Shown in pieces: positions 38,065 through 49,222 of a stretch of 64,000 nt of DNA. The DNA is from Pyrenopolyporus hunteri. Taxonomy: Eukaryota > Ascomycota > Sordariomycetes > Xylariales > Hypoxylaceae. The notes under the pieces are model-generated. The model was not told the origin of the DNA and searched no databases. It saw only the letters and a list, made by a program, of their open reading frames with translations. The position numbers and the translations under genes were made by a program. The stretch covers positions 4,278,001 through 4,342,000 of the forward strand of contig CADCXC010000038.1 of NCBI GenBank assembly GCA_902806595.1, written 5' to 3'. The number at the start of each line of letters is the position of its first letter. Within the stretch, counting starts at the first letter, position 1.

Positions 38065-39335
38065 AATACGGAGTGGTCTAGATATTTGGCAGTAGAGGGG
38101 GTTTACCTGCGGGTGGTACGGGTCCTTTGAGCTTTTGTAGAGGGTTTATCCCGCCTCTCTTACGGCTCGGTTTATGGTGTGGCTTCAACGGATAGATCAT
38201 GTCTGTTGTGGTTCAAGCCGTACTCGTGGGATAACGATCCGACAAGGCTCCTCATAAAGTTTCGGCGCTCTTTTCGCTCAATTCGCAGCGTTTCGTTTTT
38301 GGCCCTAGATCCAGGCGTATTCGGCTATCATTTTCGCGGATACCCGGGGGGGCTAAGTTGCGCTTTTCGTTGGTATGCCAAATTTCTATGCTTCCTTGTG
38401 TCATGACTGATGTATTAACTTCCGTTCGTCACAGTTTTCCGTTTTATTTTCACGCAAAGCATTCCGGCGTAATATCGACGAATTTCGTGTGGTCCTATCG
38501 CCACACCTCGCGGGTTTACTTTCCATCGTTGTTATGTTTTCCTAGTTTCTTTCCTACTCGTATGTGGTGGTTCGGAAAAAAGGGAAACAAAAAAAGGGGG
38601 CGGGGCGAAGGGTATATCTGCGGAGCTAATTCACCAAGAAGATGGACATTTGCTCAGATATAGACCACCTCAGGGGTTGATATATCTAGGTAGACGCGAA
38701 GTGTCTAGACTAGGTACACAGGCTCGGCCGGTTCCATGATTAGAGTGGATGGATCTGGAGGTGGTGGGCTGGGGACGCACTAGCTAAGTCGGTTTGCAGA
38801 GACACAATGAATTGAGCTTCCCGTTGCTTTAAATTTTCCCTTCTAAATGTGAAGTTTCTTAATTTGATCCTGCAATACTTTGTAAAAGAATGGGGAATAT
38901 GGGATGGAGTCTCTGAACTACTCGTATTTCTTGACGATGTTGCTACGGCACAATACGCCTGGTTCGAATAGGGGTTGTTCATAGCATCCGCTATTCTTAG
39001 AGAAGGGAATATCGAGAAGGAAAAAAAAAATGGTTAGGAAAATTTAAAAAAGCGTAATACGTAATTCTGAAACATATATATACCTAGGAAAGAGTTGAAC
39101 TTATGTTTACGATTGTCTTTCATTAACTAAGTACGGCCTTTCAGGCCGAGCCCCCCGGGGTCTTTAACTACTTCTTGACGCATTGAGTGTGAGACGGGTT
39201 CAAGACACCCACCTCTTTCCAAGGGTAAAGTTGGATGGATAGGTTAGGTTAGGTACACGTAATAAAGCGACCTGGCGACTAGAAACAATATTGCGAGCCA
39301 AAGCATGTAGGCAGGCAGGTAGCTATGAGTCACTA
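38065..39335. other. Intergenic region between convergent genes
   Basis: Contains the 3' flanks of the RRM-like gene (plus) and the chromodomain gene (minus). I see no gene, only short open frames, an A/G-rich patch near 38.58 kb and isolated TAGGTAGG/GCAGGCAGG motifs near 38.69 and 39.31 kb. Confidence 0.5.
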
Positions 39336-41357
39336 CTAACTCCCCTTATCGCCGCTCCGGCGGATAGCAGCGGCGAGGTCTCTCATAAACGCCGCGCCTA
39401 GATCTTCCTGCTTCGTTTTCAGCCTGGCACCACGCTTGCCGGGGCTGGTTCCCGGCTCTGCGGCCACGACCAGCATCTCCTCCTCTCCTTCGCTTTCGTC
39501 GGCGTCGTCGTAGCCGCCTCCGTTGGCGTACATCTCCTCGTCTTGGTCTGCGCCGCTTCCCAGCTCGTTCGGATCCTCCTCGTCGCCTGCGAATGCCTCG
39601 GCTACGTTGGAGTATTTTCTCTTAAGCGTCAGGGGGCTCCTCGGTAGCGCTTTGCTAGGCGTAGCATTGCCGTTGCCTTTACTCTTACTCTGAGAGCTGG
39701 CATTGTGCTGTGCGGCTTTCTTCTTTAGGTACCGGGTGACGAGAGACGGCGAGATGTTCTCCTCGGGCTCCCACGTCGGGTTCTGGCTCGGCGGCCAGTT
39801 GCCTTCCCAGCGCACCTTGAAGTAGCGCTGGCGCCTACCGTTGACGTTCACTACCCTATCGTCTTCCAGCCGCTCCACGACCCACGCTTTCTCCTTTTGA
39901 GGGGGTTTGGGTTTGATGGGTCTCCACCTCGATTGCGAGTACCCTTCGGGGGTGACGCCGTTGTCTTGTCCGTTAAGTGGGGATGATTGGGAAGATATAT
40001 TATCGGGCGAATGACACGGCACCGAGGGCCATTTACCGGAACTTCGCCCCGCGGGGGTGAAGCCGTGGTGTTGCGGCGGGACGGCTGATGACCGGGGTGT
40101 TAGGTCTGATATTGAACTCTTTTCTATCCCACTTGTTGCGCCCGGCCATGAAGGGACTGGAACCGGAGTTATGGAAGGCTTAGAATTGGATGATTGCGAT
40201 TGTATTGACCGATTATCTGACTCAGGTGGCCGTGCGGGGGCAGGAGCGGGCTTTGCTGGCTGCTTTACTGTGGGCTGCTTTATAACAGGCTGTTTGGGCC
40301 CGGGCTTCTGCTTTTGTAATTGTAACGGTAAGGGAACTGGCACAGGAGTTATGCGCCTCTCGCTTTCGGGTTTAGGGGGTGGTGGTGGTGGTGGGGGCGG
40401 CGGAGGTGGCGGCCATCGTTTCGGGGGGATGTGCTTGTACGATCTGAGCACCTTGGGCACGGGGACGTGGCTCGTAGATAACTTCAGTGTGATATCACCA
40501 TTAGCGCGCTGGGACGTCGAGCCCTTATTGAGCCAGAGTGTTCGAGCATACGATGTGATGTCGGAGCCCGACGACGTGGTCTTGGGACCATTATCCGACG
40601 GCACGTCTTCCTCTTCATTGTCATCTATGTCCATGTTCTCGAGACCATCGTCATTGTCTCCGTATAATTGTTTATATATTGCGTCCTCCGGGTCCGCCTC
40701 TTCCATGTCCTCTTCCATATCCGTCGCGATCTCTCCGGCGGGTTTCTTTTGTGGCGTGGAGAGCGATGGCCCAGAAGCGCTGGTAGGAGGACGTGCAACT
40801 TCAACGTCTTGGGCATCGGCGAAACTTGCCCGCTGTTTAAATTCACGCGATTTGAGCTCGGCTTTGCTCGGTCGACCGCGCTTCTTCTGGTCGGTGGCGG
40901 AAGATGTTCCTAGTGCTGTACGAGCCTTCGTCGCGTTCGTGGAGTTTACTACCTTCTTTTTCGCCGCTATATCCGCCTTCCGCTTATTCTCCGCTTCCAG
41001 TCTTTCTTCCTCCTCATCTCTTTCAAGTTGTAACTCGTACTCGAAGTCTTCCACCACCCGGGGCGAGACGTATTCGTGAATCTTGGTCGCGAGCACAGCA
41101 ACGCGCGCGGCAGGCAAATCTGGCCATCCTACGATGTAGTACATGTGTATCTGCATTTCGCCATTGGCGGCTGTGCCTGGAATGACGCGCTTGTCAACTA
41201 TAAACGCGTCCGAATCATGTTCGGGTACCATTCCTAGAGGCGCCAGCGGCGGGCCGTCTCCAGGCCTATACGGTCGAGGTTTTGAGGGTAGAGGTATTTC
41301 GATTTGGGATCGCTTCCTTCGTTCTCGGTCCATAGGAGCGAGTTGTATATTTTCCAC
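39336..41357 (-). CDS. Chromodomain protein with AT-hook
   Basis: Intronless, 673 aa, probably nuclear. Residues about 50-110 look like a chromo-type fold (YYIVGWPDLP, then an acidic helix EDFEYELQLERDEEEE). An AT-hook core, KKRGRPSK, sits at 158-165. The middle (about 200-480) is acidic, then Pro/Ser-rich with a run of 12 prolines. A canonical chromodomain is at about 490-548: W492 starts WVVERLEDD, followed by YFKVRWEGNWPPSQNPTWEPEENI. The C-terminus is acidic (GDEEDPNE, EGEEEM). Chromodomains usually read methylated histone H3, and AT-hooks bind AT-rich DNA, so a heterochromatin role is inferred. The domain set recalls Neurospora CDP-2 of the HCHC silencing complex, but I cannot confirm orthology. 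It is transcribed away from MetRS across an 860-bp shared upstream region. Confidence 0.85.
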   Translation of the reverse strand: MENIQLAPMDRERRKRSQIEIPLPSKPRPYRPGDGPPLAPLGMVPEHDSDAFIVDKRVIPGTAANGEMQIHMYYIVGWPDLPAARVAVLATKIHEYVSPRVVEDFEYELQLERDEEEERLEAENKRKADIAAKKKVVNSTNATKARTALGTSSATDQKKRGRPSKAELKSREFKQRASFADAQDVEVARPPTSASGPSLSTPQKKPAGEIATDMEEDMEEADPEDAIYKQLYGDNDDGLENMDIDDNEEEDVPSDNGPKTTSSGSDITSYARTLWLNKGSTSQRANGDITLKLSTSHVPVPKVLRSYKHIPPKRWPPPPPPPPPPPPPKPESERRITPVPVPLPLQLQKQKPGPKQPVIKQPTVKQPAKPAPAPARPPESDNRSIQSQSSNSKPSITPVPVPSWPGATSGIEKSSISDLTPRSSAVPPQHHGFTPAGRSSGKWPSVPCHSPDNISSQSSPLNGQDNGVTPEGYSQSRWRPIKPKPPQKEKAWVVERLEDDRVVNVNGRRQRYFKVRWEGNWPPSQNPTWEPEENISPSLVTRYLKKKAAQHNASSQSKSKGNGNATPSKALPRSPLTLKRKYSNVAEAFAGDEEDPNELGSGADQDEEMYANGGGYDDADESEGEEEMLVVAAEPGTSPGKRGARLKTKQEDLGAAFMRDLAAAIRRSGDKGS

Positions 41358-42214
41358 TAGGGAAATGGTGCCAATGGCACAAGGAACCTAGGTATTAAGC
41401 GTGGTAATGATGATGGGCGCAAGGCGATCTCGGGAACGGAACGTTCAGTTTGTTCTAGGGTAAGCCGCGCCAGCCTAGTAACATGGACAAAGGACTGGGC
41501 GCAACCTGCGCATACCGAGGCTGACCATGCAAAGACACGTATCATGCGATTATTGCAAAATTGAGGACGAATGGCTTCGAACGGGTGTATTTGTTTTAAT
41601 TGGCGATCTTGGAGACTACATGGTTTAGATTTTGCTCAAATTTAAGTGACCTGAACCAGCGCGCCCCAGCTCAAAATTCGTGAAGGACCTATATAGGTTA
41701 GGTACCTACTTAGGTACCTAGGTAGGTAGGTAGGTACATTTGTAGGTACCACGTAGCGACGAGCCTTTGTTTAAAAGAGAAGGGCATTGGGGGCAGACAG
41801 GCTTGTCAGTACCTACAGTACATGTACATGTATGGACCTGAGCTGGTTACCCTGGACAATTAGGTAATTGAACGTGTTCAGGTACCTAAGCAGCAGGGTA
41901 CCTTTTATTCAAGGGCTACCTATGGAGTTACGTAAGGGCGCCACTATCCAAAGGGCCTTAGATAATATGCATGTATACATAGTATAGTCCTATCCGACCC
42001 CTCTTCACCGCCTTCTACTCCCGACACGGACCCCTGCTCTTCCTCTTCTTTTCTGCCGTCCGAGTTCTTGTGTCATTTTTGTGACTCAATGCCCCGCCCC
42101 CTCCATCTCGAAAATTGAAGCTATTCTTGTCAGAGCTTCTTATCTTCTTAGGGGTTCTGCCACTACGTTCGCATCTCGCCATCCCAAAGATCAAACACGA
42201 GCAGAATTGCGATC
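41358..42214. promoter_or_regulatory. Divergent promoter region, chromodomain gene and MetRS
   Basis: The two genes face away from each other across 857 bp. The region holds a dense AGGT/ACCT palindrome cluster (41691-41750), an ACATGTACATGT palindrome near 41.82 kb, and a C/T-rich leader before the MetRS start (from about 42.0 kb). I see no clear TATA box. Confidence 0.5.
41691..41750. repeat. ACCT/AGGT palindromic tetranucleotide cluster
   Basis: TAGGTACCTACTTAGGTACC followed by CTAGG and AGGT runs; inverted tetranucleotides that could form hairpins. Confidence 0.8.
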
Positions 42215-44664
42215 ATGAGCGAGTCAAATGTGAAGCCGGCGTTGCTCCCCCAGCAGGGGAAGCAGAATATTCTAATTACTAGCGCTTTACCATACGCGAA
42301 TAATGTTCCTCACCTTGGAAATATCATCGGTAGTGTTCTCGTAAGCCGAGTCGCATTGAAATCCCCGAGGGAGATAACGCAGTAACTAACCCATCTGGTC
42401 CCTCGCAGTCTGCAGATGTTTTTGCGCGGTTCTGTAGAGCACGAGGCTTCCCGACATTATATATCTGCGGCACAGACGAGTACGGCACCGCTACCGAAAC
42501 ACAGGCACTAGCAGAGGGCGTGGATCCTGCCACATTGTGTGCCAAGTATAATGCTATCCATCGCGATATATACTCCTGGTTCAAGATCGATTTTGACATC
42601 TTCGGCCGAACTCCAACTCCCCAGCATACCGAGATCGTCCAAGCGATATTCACTCGACTTTGGGAAAACGGCTTTATCGAGGAACGCGAAACCGAGCAGG
42701 CCTACTGCCCTTCCCATTCTTCTTTTCTGGCCGACCGCTTTGTCGAGGGCGAGTGCAGCCTCTGCCACGCGGCCGGCGCTCGTGGCGATCAAGTAAGCCT
42801 TTATATTCTAACATATTGCATTAAGACGATACCTGACACATTTACTAGTGTGATGCCTGTGGTAATCTTCTTGACCCCTTGGAGCCAGTCGAAGATACCA
42901 AGGCCGAATCTGGAGAGGAGCGGAAGGCTACCGGCTGGCTCCTCAATCCTCGTTGCAAACTTGACGGTGCCACGCCAGAAAGGAGAAAAACGAAACATCT
43001 CTATCTCCGCCTAGATGCGCTACAGCCGGAGATTAAGTCGTGGCTCGACAATGCCAGTAATAGCAAGGAATGGAGCTCCAATGCTATAGCTATCACTCAG
43101 TCGTGGATCCATGATGGACTCAAACCCCGAAGCATCACTAGAGACCTCAAATGGGGTGTGCCAGGTATGCTACGTTGCTAAATGGAGGGGAAACATGCTA
43201 ACATATATCTGCCACTTAGTACCCTCAAACCTCCCTGGATTATCGAGCAACGAATACGACGGCAAAGTATTCTATGTATGGTTCGATGCCTGCAGTATGT
43301 GTCTCTTATCATCCTAGAGCCATTGCGATGTTCTAACCTAAATAGTTGGCTATCCCTCTATCACCAAATGCTATACGGATAGGGATGATCCCTCCGGTAA
43401 GAATTGGGAACAGTGGTGGAAGAACCCGGATAATGTGTCTCTTTACCAATTCATGGGTAAAGATAACGTCCCGTAAGTATCATCTTATGCGAAGCGATGG
43501 TATATAACTAACATCTCGAATCAGATTCCACAGCATCATATTTCCCGGCTCTCAACTTGGTACGAGGGAAAAGTGGACCCAAGTCACCAAGCTTTCCACG
43601 ACAGAGTACCTTAACTATGAAGGCGGGAAGTTTAGTAAGTCAAAGAGCGTCGGCGTGTTTGGAAACAGCGCGAAAGACACGGGCGTTGGTGTAGATGTGT
43701 GGAGATATTACTTGCTCTCGAGACGTCCGGAAACCAGTGACTCGGAATTCAGTTGGCGGTAAGTCACAAGTTAGGCTCAACCTATTCCTTACGTTCGACG
43801 AAACTAATCGCCCCGGTACCACAGAGAGTTCGTCGATGCCAACAATAACGACCTTCTAAAGAATCTCGGCAACTTCTGTAACCGTGTGGTCAAGTTTTGC
43901 CATGCGAAGTTGAACGCCGTGGTACCGGACTATCGCAACTATAAAGATCCCGGCGATTCGCTGAAACAGCATAAGGAAGAGGTCAATACTCTCCTCCAGA
44001 CTTATATCGCCAATCTCAAAGCCACGAAGCTGCGTGCCGGCCTCTCAACGGCTCTCAGGTAGGTCTTCCTAGGTAATCGGATATGCTGTCCAAAGGACTA
44101 ACACCCTATTCCCATCTTAGCATATCCGCCTTAGGAAATAAGCTGCTACAAGACCATAAGCTTAGTAACCAGCTTCTCTCTGAAAATCCAGACCACTGTG
44201 GAGCCGTTGTCGGTCTTGCTCTCAACCACCTCCATCTCCTCGCGAACCTTATATATCCATATATGCCGGTAACGGCTGATGCTATTCTCGATCAACTCGG
44301 TGTCCAGGGCTCCGGCAACAGCCGGTTTTCTATCCCGGATACGTGGGCGGCAGATGCCATTCCGCCTGGCCAGGCTATTGGGGAACCGAAATTGCTTTTC
44401 TCTGCTATCCCCTCGGAGAAAGCTGACGAATGGCGCGAAGCTTTCGGTGGAGAGGAACTCCGAAAGCAAAAGGCGATTGAACAGGAGAAGGCTGCAGCTA
44501 AGAAAGCTGCCAAGGAGAGGGAAAAGGAACGGAAGCGACTTAAGAAGTTAGGTCTCGCAGCTGGTAAAGATAGCCAACCACCACAAGGACCTACAGAGCA
44601 ACTACAAAAGCTAAGTATTGCGGATGGTGCGGATGGCCAGCCTCCGCAGGAAGGACCAAAATAA
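42215..44664 (+). CDS. MES1: Methionyl-tRNA synthetase, cytoplasmic
   Basis: Eight exons: 42215-42340, 42409-42792, 42849-43164, 43220-43294, 43346-43472, 43525-43758, 43825-44058, 44121-44664. All seven introns are 50-70 bp with GT-AG ends and consistent phase, giving 679 aa. It charges tRNA-Met with methionine. The class I signatures are present: the HIGH-type H33-L-G-N36 in ALPYANNVPHLGN, and the KMSKS-type loop K378-F-S-K-S382. A zinc-knuckle insert carries C142, C158, C161, C171 and C174. FYVWFDAC and the anticodon-binding helical domain follow. The C-terminal 70 residues are a highly charged Lys/Glu helix (KKAAKEREKERKRLKKLG) and a Gln/Pro-rich tail, as in some eukaryotic MetRS. No mitochondrial presequence precedes the catalytic core, which supports a cytosolic enzyme. 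The symbol is that of the yeast orthologue. Confidence 0.95.
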
Positions 44665-46290
44665 AGAGGATCTTAGGGAACCCGTTTATTTGTGTCTTCA
44701 CGGGTTTCATGATGTTAGTAGGGCGCTGGTATAGAGGCTTCTGCAGAGACACCTTCGGTCGGGTTAGCGGTGTAGTTGGTGTCGAGAGGTGCGGACAGCT
44801 TCGTTTAGGCTTAGGACTCTGATTTACACAAAAGGAAAGAAGATCTTGAGGTTACTGGATCAACAATTCGCCTTCTTCTTTAAGACCCTTCCAAACTCTA
44901 GACGGGATGTAGTTGCTCCTGAATACTCAACTCTTATCCGCCATATATGTGGGTAGGTGTTTTCTAGTGTGTACGGATATCGCTTTCGAAGTCCCCTTTA
45001 CTTATATATACTAAGAGAACCCGCCCGTTGTTATATCATTTTATTATTGCGATACCGGCTGGCTAAGTTTTAAATGGGTGACATTGTCATCTAGCCACTA
45101 AGCTTCTAATTACATCTACCAACTTTTGGTGGTTATCCGCTAAATTATAGCGGGCAATACTCGAAAATGAGTGTACGTAACGTAGCGATACTTAGGTACC
45201 TATCCTAGGGCGAGCCAACTGATGCTACACTGATAAAATGATGCAACGGCTTGGATTTTAGCATGGACGGAACTTTTCAAAGCGACATCAGTATATACCT
45301 AGGTACCTAGGTAGATAGATACATGTACGTACCTAGTAGTACCTAATAATCTCATTGAACGCCGTGAAAATACGGGATAATCGACCATTTATGTAGGTAG
45401 GTACCTAGGTACCTACATACCTTCTTCTAGATTACCTTGTAGTACGTAAGGCGGGACTTAGGTACCTTGTCTACCTAGGTACGTACCGTATGTATCTTGT
45501 TACATGTATGGAAGACTTCCATGAATGTTCTCGTATAAATTATGATATGTACCTAGGTGCTTTTGTATATTATATATACCTACATCTAGGCACTTCCACT
45601 CTTAAATCTGGGTGTGAAAATGCGCGTCTAGCCGTGTTAACGCTTTACTATTAGCTCGACTACCTAGGCCTAAATATCTAGGTACCTACGGGTATGTATA
45701 TACCTACATAAATACCTATGCGGGTGTATATGTATTATAGGCGCGCCGGTACATGAACGCCTAACGACTCTGATTTCAATAATAATGTAGGTATCCAATA
45801 AAAACCAAAAATCAGATAGTTACATATAAGTATAAGTACCTTGCTATCTGTACCTAGGTACCTGGTATTTGTGTGGGTAATTTCCCCAGGTACGGTACCT
45901 GTCGCTCAGAGCCGCATGCTGATCCTCGACGCCCCGCCCCGCGCCAGCTCCCGCCCGAATCAATATTTAATCACGTAGCCGCATCCATATTCCTTATCAC
46001 CCCACCATTTCTTCTCCCATAAATACATCCTACGCCGGAACCCTTCACTCTAAATGTCAATATTAACTTTCCATCAACCATCACCGATGCCTTCATCAAT
46101 ACCGCCGTCAATCCCATCATGGATATGATGCAGCGCAGTTGCGCTCTTCTCATCCATTAAACAATCTTTCAATACCTACAACCATATCAACTATCTTTCT
46201 ACCTTGACACAAACTTTCTAACACCGCCTGCTGCACTTTACCTCTTATTACTGGCCTATACCATCATACAACCTAGGTATATACTCGCCG
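44665..46290. other. Intergenic region with ACCT-repeat clusters
   Basis: MetRS 3' flank, then AT-rich DNA with repeated TAGGTACCTAGG-type motifs. No coding region is supported. Confidence 0.55.
45293..45690. repeat. Dispersed ACCTAGGT palindrome clusters
   Basis: At least four clusters within 400 bp (about 45295-45320, 45393-45420, 45470-45485, 45660-45695), each mixing GGTACC and CCTAGG palindromes. Confidence 0.8.
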
Positions 46291-46293
46291 TAA

Positions 46294-46510
46294 CTCTATA
46301 GTCGGCGCCCCCACTCTACTTTACTTGGTGTTATCACTCAATGCTCTATAGTCGGCGTCCTCTGCTGTACGTTATGTTACTTGGTACTGCTTTATAGTCG
46401 GCGCCCCCGCTATATATTGCAATACCTACTTGGTACATTCCTCGCTATAGTCGGCGCCCCCACCACACATTACCTGAAATTGTTCCTCTCTATACTCGCC
46501 GCCCCCACTA
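46294..46510. repeat. Array of five 18-bp motifs spaced about 50 bp
   Basis: CTATAGTCGGCGCCCCC or a close variant begins near 46296, 46345, 46391, 46444 and 46490. Spacers differ but often contain ACTTGGT. The last copy is diverged (CTATACTCGCCGCCCCC). Confidence 0.8.
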
Positions 46511-47387
46511 CGTTATATATACTTCACAAGCAAGCACAAAGAAGCACCCGCCCATCAAATATGTCATCCCGTTTGCTGCTGCTATTTCAACATACTGCGA
46601 CGCACCCGCACCCGCACAAACGGACGGTCTCTTTGCCACCACAACCTCGCACATTCTGTCTCTTGACCTCAAGTACCTTCTTGGTGGACGCACAAGAGCA
46701 CACCGATTCAAGCTTCTATCCAAGTAAGATCCAAGTAAGACTTCTTCATCCTACATCTACCCCAATCCCTCCAACACTCCTGCCCCTTCACTCATTTGGT
46801 TATTCGTCACCAGAGCCTCCAACCCGAGTAACTAACCTCTACAAGGTAAACACGGCAGTGTTGATGCATTCAGCCTAATTTCCGGCCATGCTTATTGCTG
46901 AAGCGTAATAGGATGTGGCAATATGCAATTCCAGTAAGTAATATTCTATTTCTACAAAGACTACTTGTCGACTATACGCTAATGCTTATTATCAATCATT
47001 TAGCATCGCCTTATTACAACCTAGTAGTTGTCTTGGCATGGACAACAATTCATGGCCGAAGAGGAATGGGACATCACACCGATCGCCTGTGAGAATTGTC
47101 CTTCCAGAAGCAGTGCAACTACTCAGGGGGGAGGTAAGAGCAAACGCAGAAGAAGGTGAGGGCTATTTTACATATGAATTCCTCTCACGGAGGCGAGACT
47201 GACCCCTCCCAGTGCTTCTAGACTTCTTCATCAAGCCATGCCACCAACAAACTTAGCAATCTTCAATCTAAACCAAGTCCACAAGCATCATGACCAACTT
47301 GGATTGTCCCTCAATAAGACATAGACCCTTGAGGCTATGATCAACATAGAGGGACCTTGCTCTATCTGATCGGTCTCATACTGATTG
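46511..47387. other. Gene-free stretch
   Basis: An open frame across 46381-46878 overlaps the array above and has repeat-like composition, so I do not call it a gene. Nothing else is recognised. Confidence 0.45.
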
Positions 47388-47432
47388 GCGCCCAGCGACC
47401 CAGAATCAGCGCCGCCTCAATGCGCTGGGCGC
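47388..47432. repeat. Inverted repeat, 10-bp arms
   Basis: GCGCCCAGCG at 47388-47397 pairs with CGCTGGGCGC at 47423-47432 around a 25-nt loop. Confidence 0.7.
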
Positions 47433-47439
47433 TGATTAA

Positions 47440-47781
47440 CGCGGGGGGGTTTCGTACAGCAACGTCAACGCCCGAGAGGGGACCGACCTTCGACGGGACG
47501 GTCCCGTCCGGAACAGCGAGGCGTTGCTGTGCGACCCCGAACGGGACATTTTTATATTCGATCGGCACGCCCTGTCGTGCATCGAACGTCCCAACGGGGC
47601 AGAAAAGTATCTGTACGTGGACATTTTCGAGAAGAAGAGCACGAAGCGCGCGGAACACAACCGCGAGGTCATCGAGGGTTCGAGGAATCAAGAAACAGGC
47701 AAGAACTCCACGTCTGCTCCCGCTTATCGGATCTCGATATTGACTAGCCCAAACAGACTAAGATTTCCGAGGCTGCCCTAG
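47440..47781 (+). pseudogene. Coding relic of unknown family
   Basis: One frame runs open from just after a stop at 47437-47439 with protein-like content (ALLCDPERDIFIFDRHALSC, then ERPNGAEKYLYVDIFEKK). It is GC-richer than its surroundings, lacks an ATG in frame upstream, and ends without a recognisable domain. It may be a remnant of a gene, or an exon whose partners I cannot find. I do not recognise the family. Confidence 0.35.
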
Positions 47782-48923
47782 CCCATAGGTTAAGATTGGA
47801 CCTAGCAGCTGTTCCCTCCTCTCTCTCGATAATATTGGTCCTCGATTTACCTAGGTACCTACCTATTATCAAGGTCAAACCACCATGACCATCATCTTCA
47901 ATCTCGCCAACAATCATCTTGCTAGTCCTCGGCACCTTGAATATTCTCGATATCTTCACTCATCCTCAAATCCACCATGGCTCGCCGAAACCACCCGATG
48001 ATACGTGTACAACCCATGTAGACACGTGAGCTAAGAGGGTGGTACGATAAGAGCGAAGCATGTTATGCTTTGATGAAAGTCTATCAGTGTGGCGCTATAT
48101 CCCACTTCAGCCGGTGGAGAATGAGCTCAATATGCCGAAGCAACCGGGGTGAAAAATGAAAAACACAACATCATATCTCACCCCGAGGCTCATAAATGGT
48201 GTTTCTATCATGAGGCTGGCATCTGATGAGGAAAACAACCCCGTTCTTATCTTAAGTCTCTAGAATTTGCTAAGCTGGAGGCCTGGATATACGAACCTAG
48301 TGGATGAGGATGAAGGGACATAGGCCTCATACATTGAACACCTATGGAAAAGGAAAGGTTTGAGAGGAACATTAAACAGCAATCTAAAATGCGTTTCAAT
48401 CAAACTCTTTTTCTTCATTTTCTGCGATTTCCGCTCTTTCGGCGATTTCTTCACTTTAGGAGGATAACCTGGAATAAGGGGAAGAGGAACTTATGGAAGG
48501 TTAGGCGGGGCTTCCTCACTTGGTTCTACATAATGAAGAGAGGAATGTTCGTCACTCTCATGTTGGTACCTCTCTATGGCAGTGCTTAACTTCACTAGAC
48601 TATGTCATCTTAGCTGTGGCTTATGCTTTAAATCCTTTCTCGCATTGCTTTATCAAGGATTCTCGTGTTCGTCCGTATTTCTATTCGCATAGGCTCCCCT
48701 CCTCGTGAGTCATTATGCCACTGCTGAAAATGCAAGTAGGTCGTTATCACATTCACAACTGTCTTATGCGTGAATTTAAAATTCTATGTTATTGTTGTAT
48801 TGAGATTATATGAGTGAACCATGAGCAGTGAGAACACTTGAGCCCCCTACTTTTGAATAGCGAACCTGCTTCTGCCATACCCCTGCTGTAAATGCAGGGT
48901 GCACAGCAGTTTACAGCGATGTA
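47782..48923. other. Gene-free stretch
   Basis: Short unmatched open frames only, with one ACCTAGGTACCTACCT cluster near 47.85 kb. Nothing else is recognised. Confidence 0.45.
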
Positions 48924-48968
48924 ATTACAGCGAAGTCTAACGCATACCTCACTGTAATGGTAGTGCTT
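48924..48968 (+). repeat. Direct repeat, left copy (flanks the second AT island)
   Basis: ATTACAGCGAAGTCTAACGC then AT and CACTGTAATGG; aligns with 50029-50073 at most positions. Confidence 0.6.
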
Positions 48969-49222
48969 GAACAGGCCATTAGGCGTCCCCCGGCGCCTAA
49001 TTTTCAGCGGATCCAAATGGCCATTTAAGTACAATACATACCTACGTAGGAAGTAATTCTACTGTAAGTAATCATGCCGCCGTAAATTAAGGCCTTATTT
49101 TCGATGGACTTGGTAAATATTTATATGAATAATATGAACCATACAGATAATAAATCAAAGAGAAATAAGCGATTAAGTTTACACAATTTAATAGCATGTA
49201 ACTTTGACCATTTATTACATGG

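Noticed and set aside
38961..38978. tRNA B box (GGTTCGAAT)
   Set aside because: No A box or cloverleaf stems at suitable distance on either side.
40057..41079. 340-aa open frame opposite the chromodomain gene
   Set aside because: Antisense shadow; its Gly run mirrors the proline run and it is Ser/Gly-rich without domains.
46294..46510. CRISPR array
   Set aside because: Repeats are degenerate, the context is eukaryotic, and no cas-like gene exists.
46381..46878. 165-aa hypothetical protein
   Set aside because: The frame starts inside the repeat array and is compositionally biased, with no domain and no good start context.
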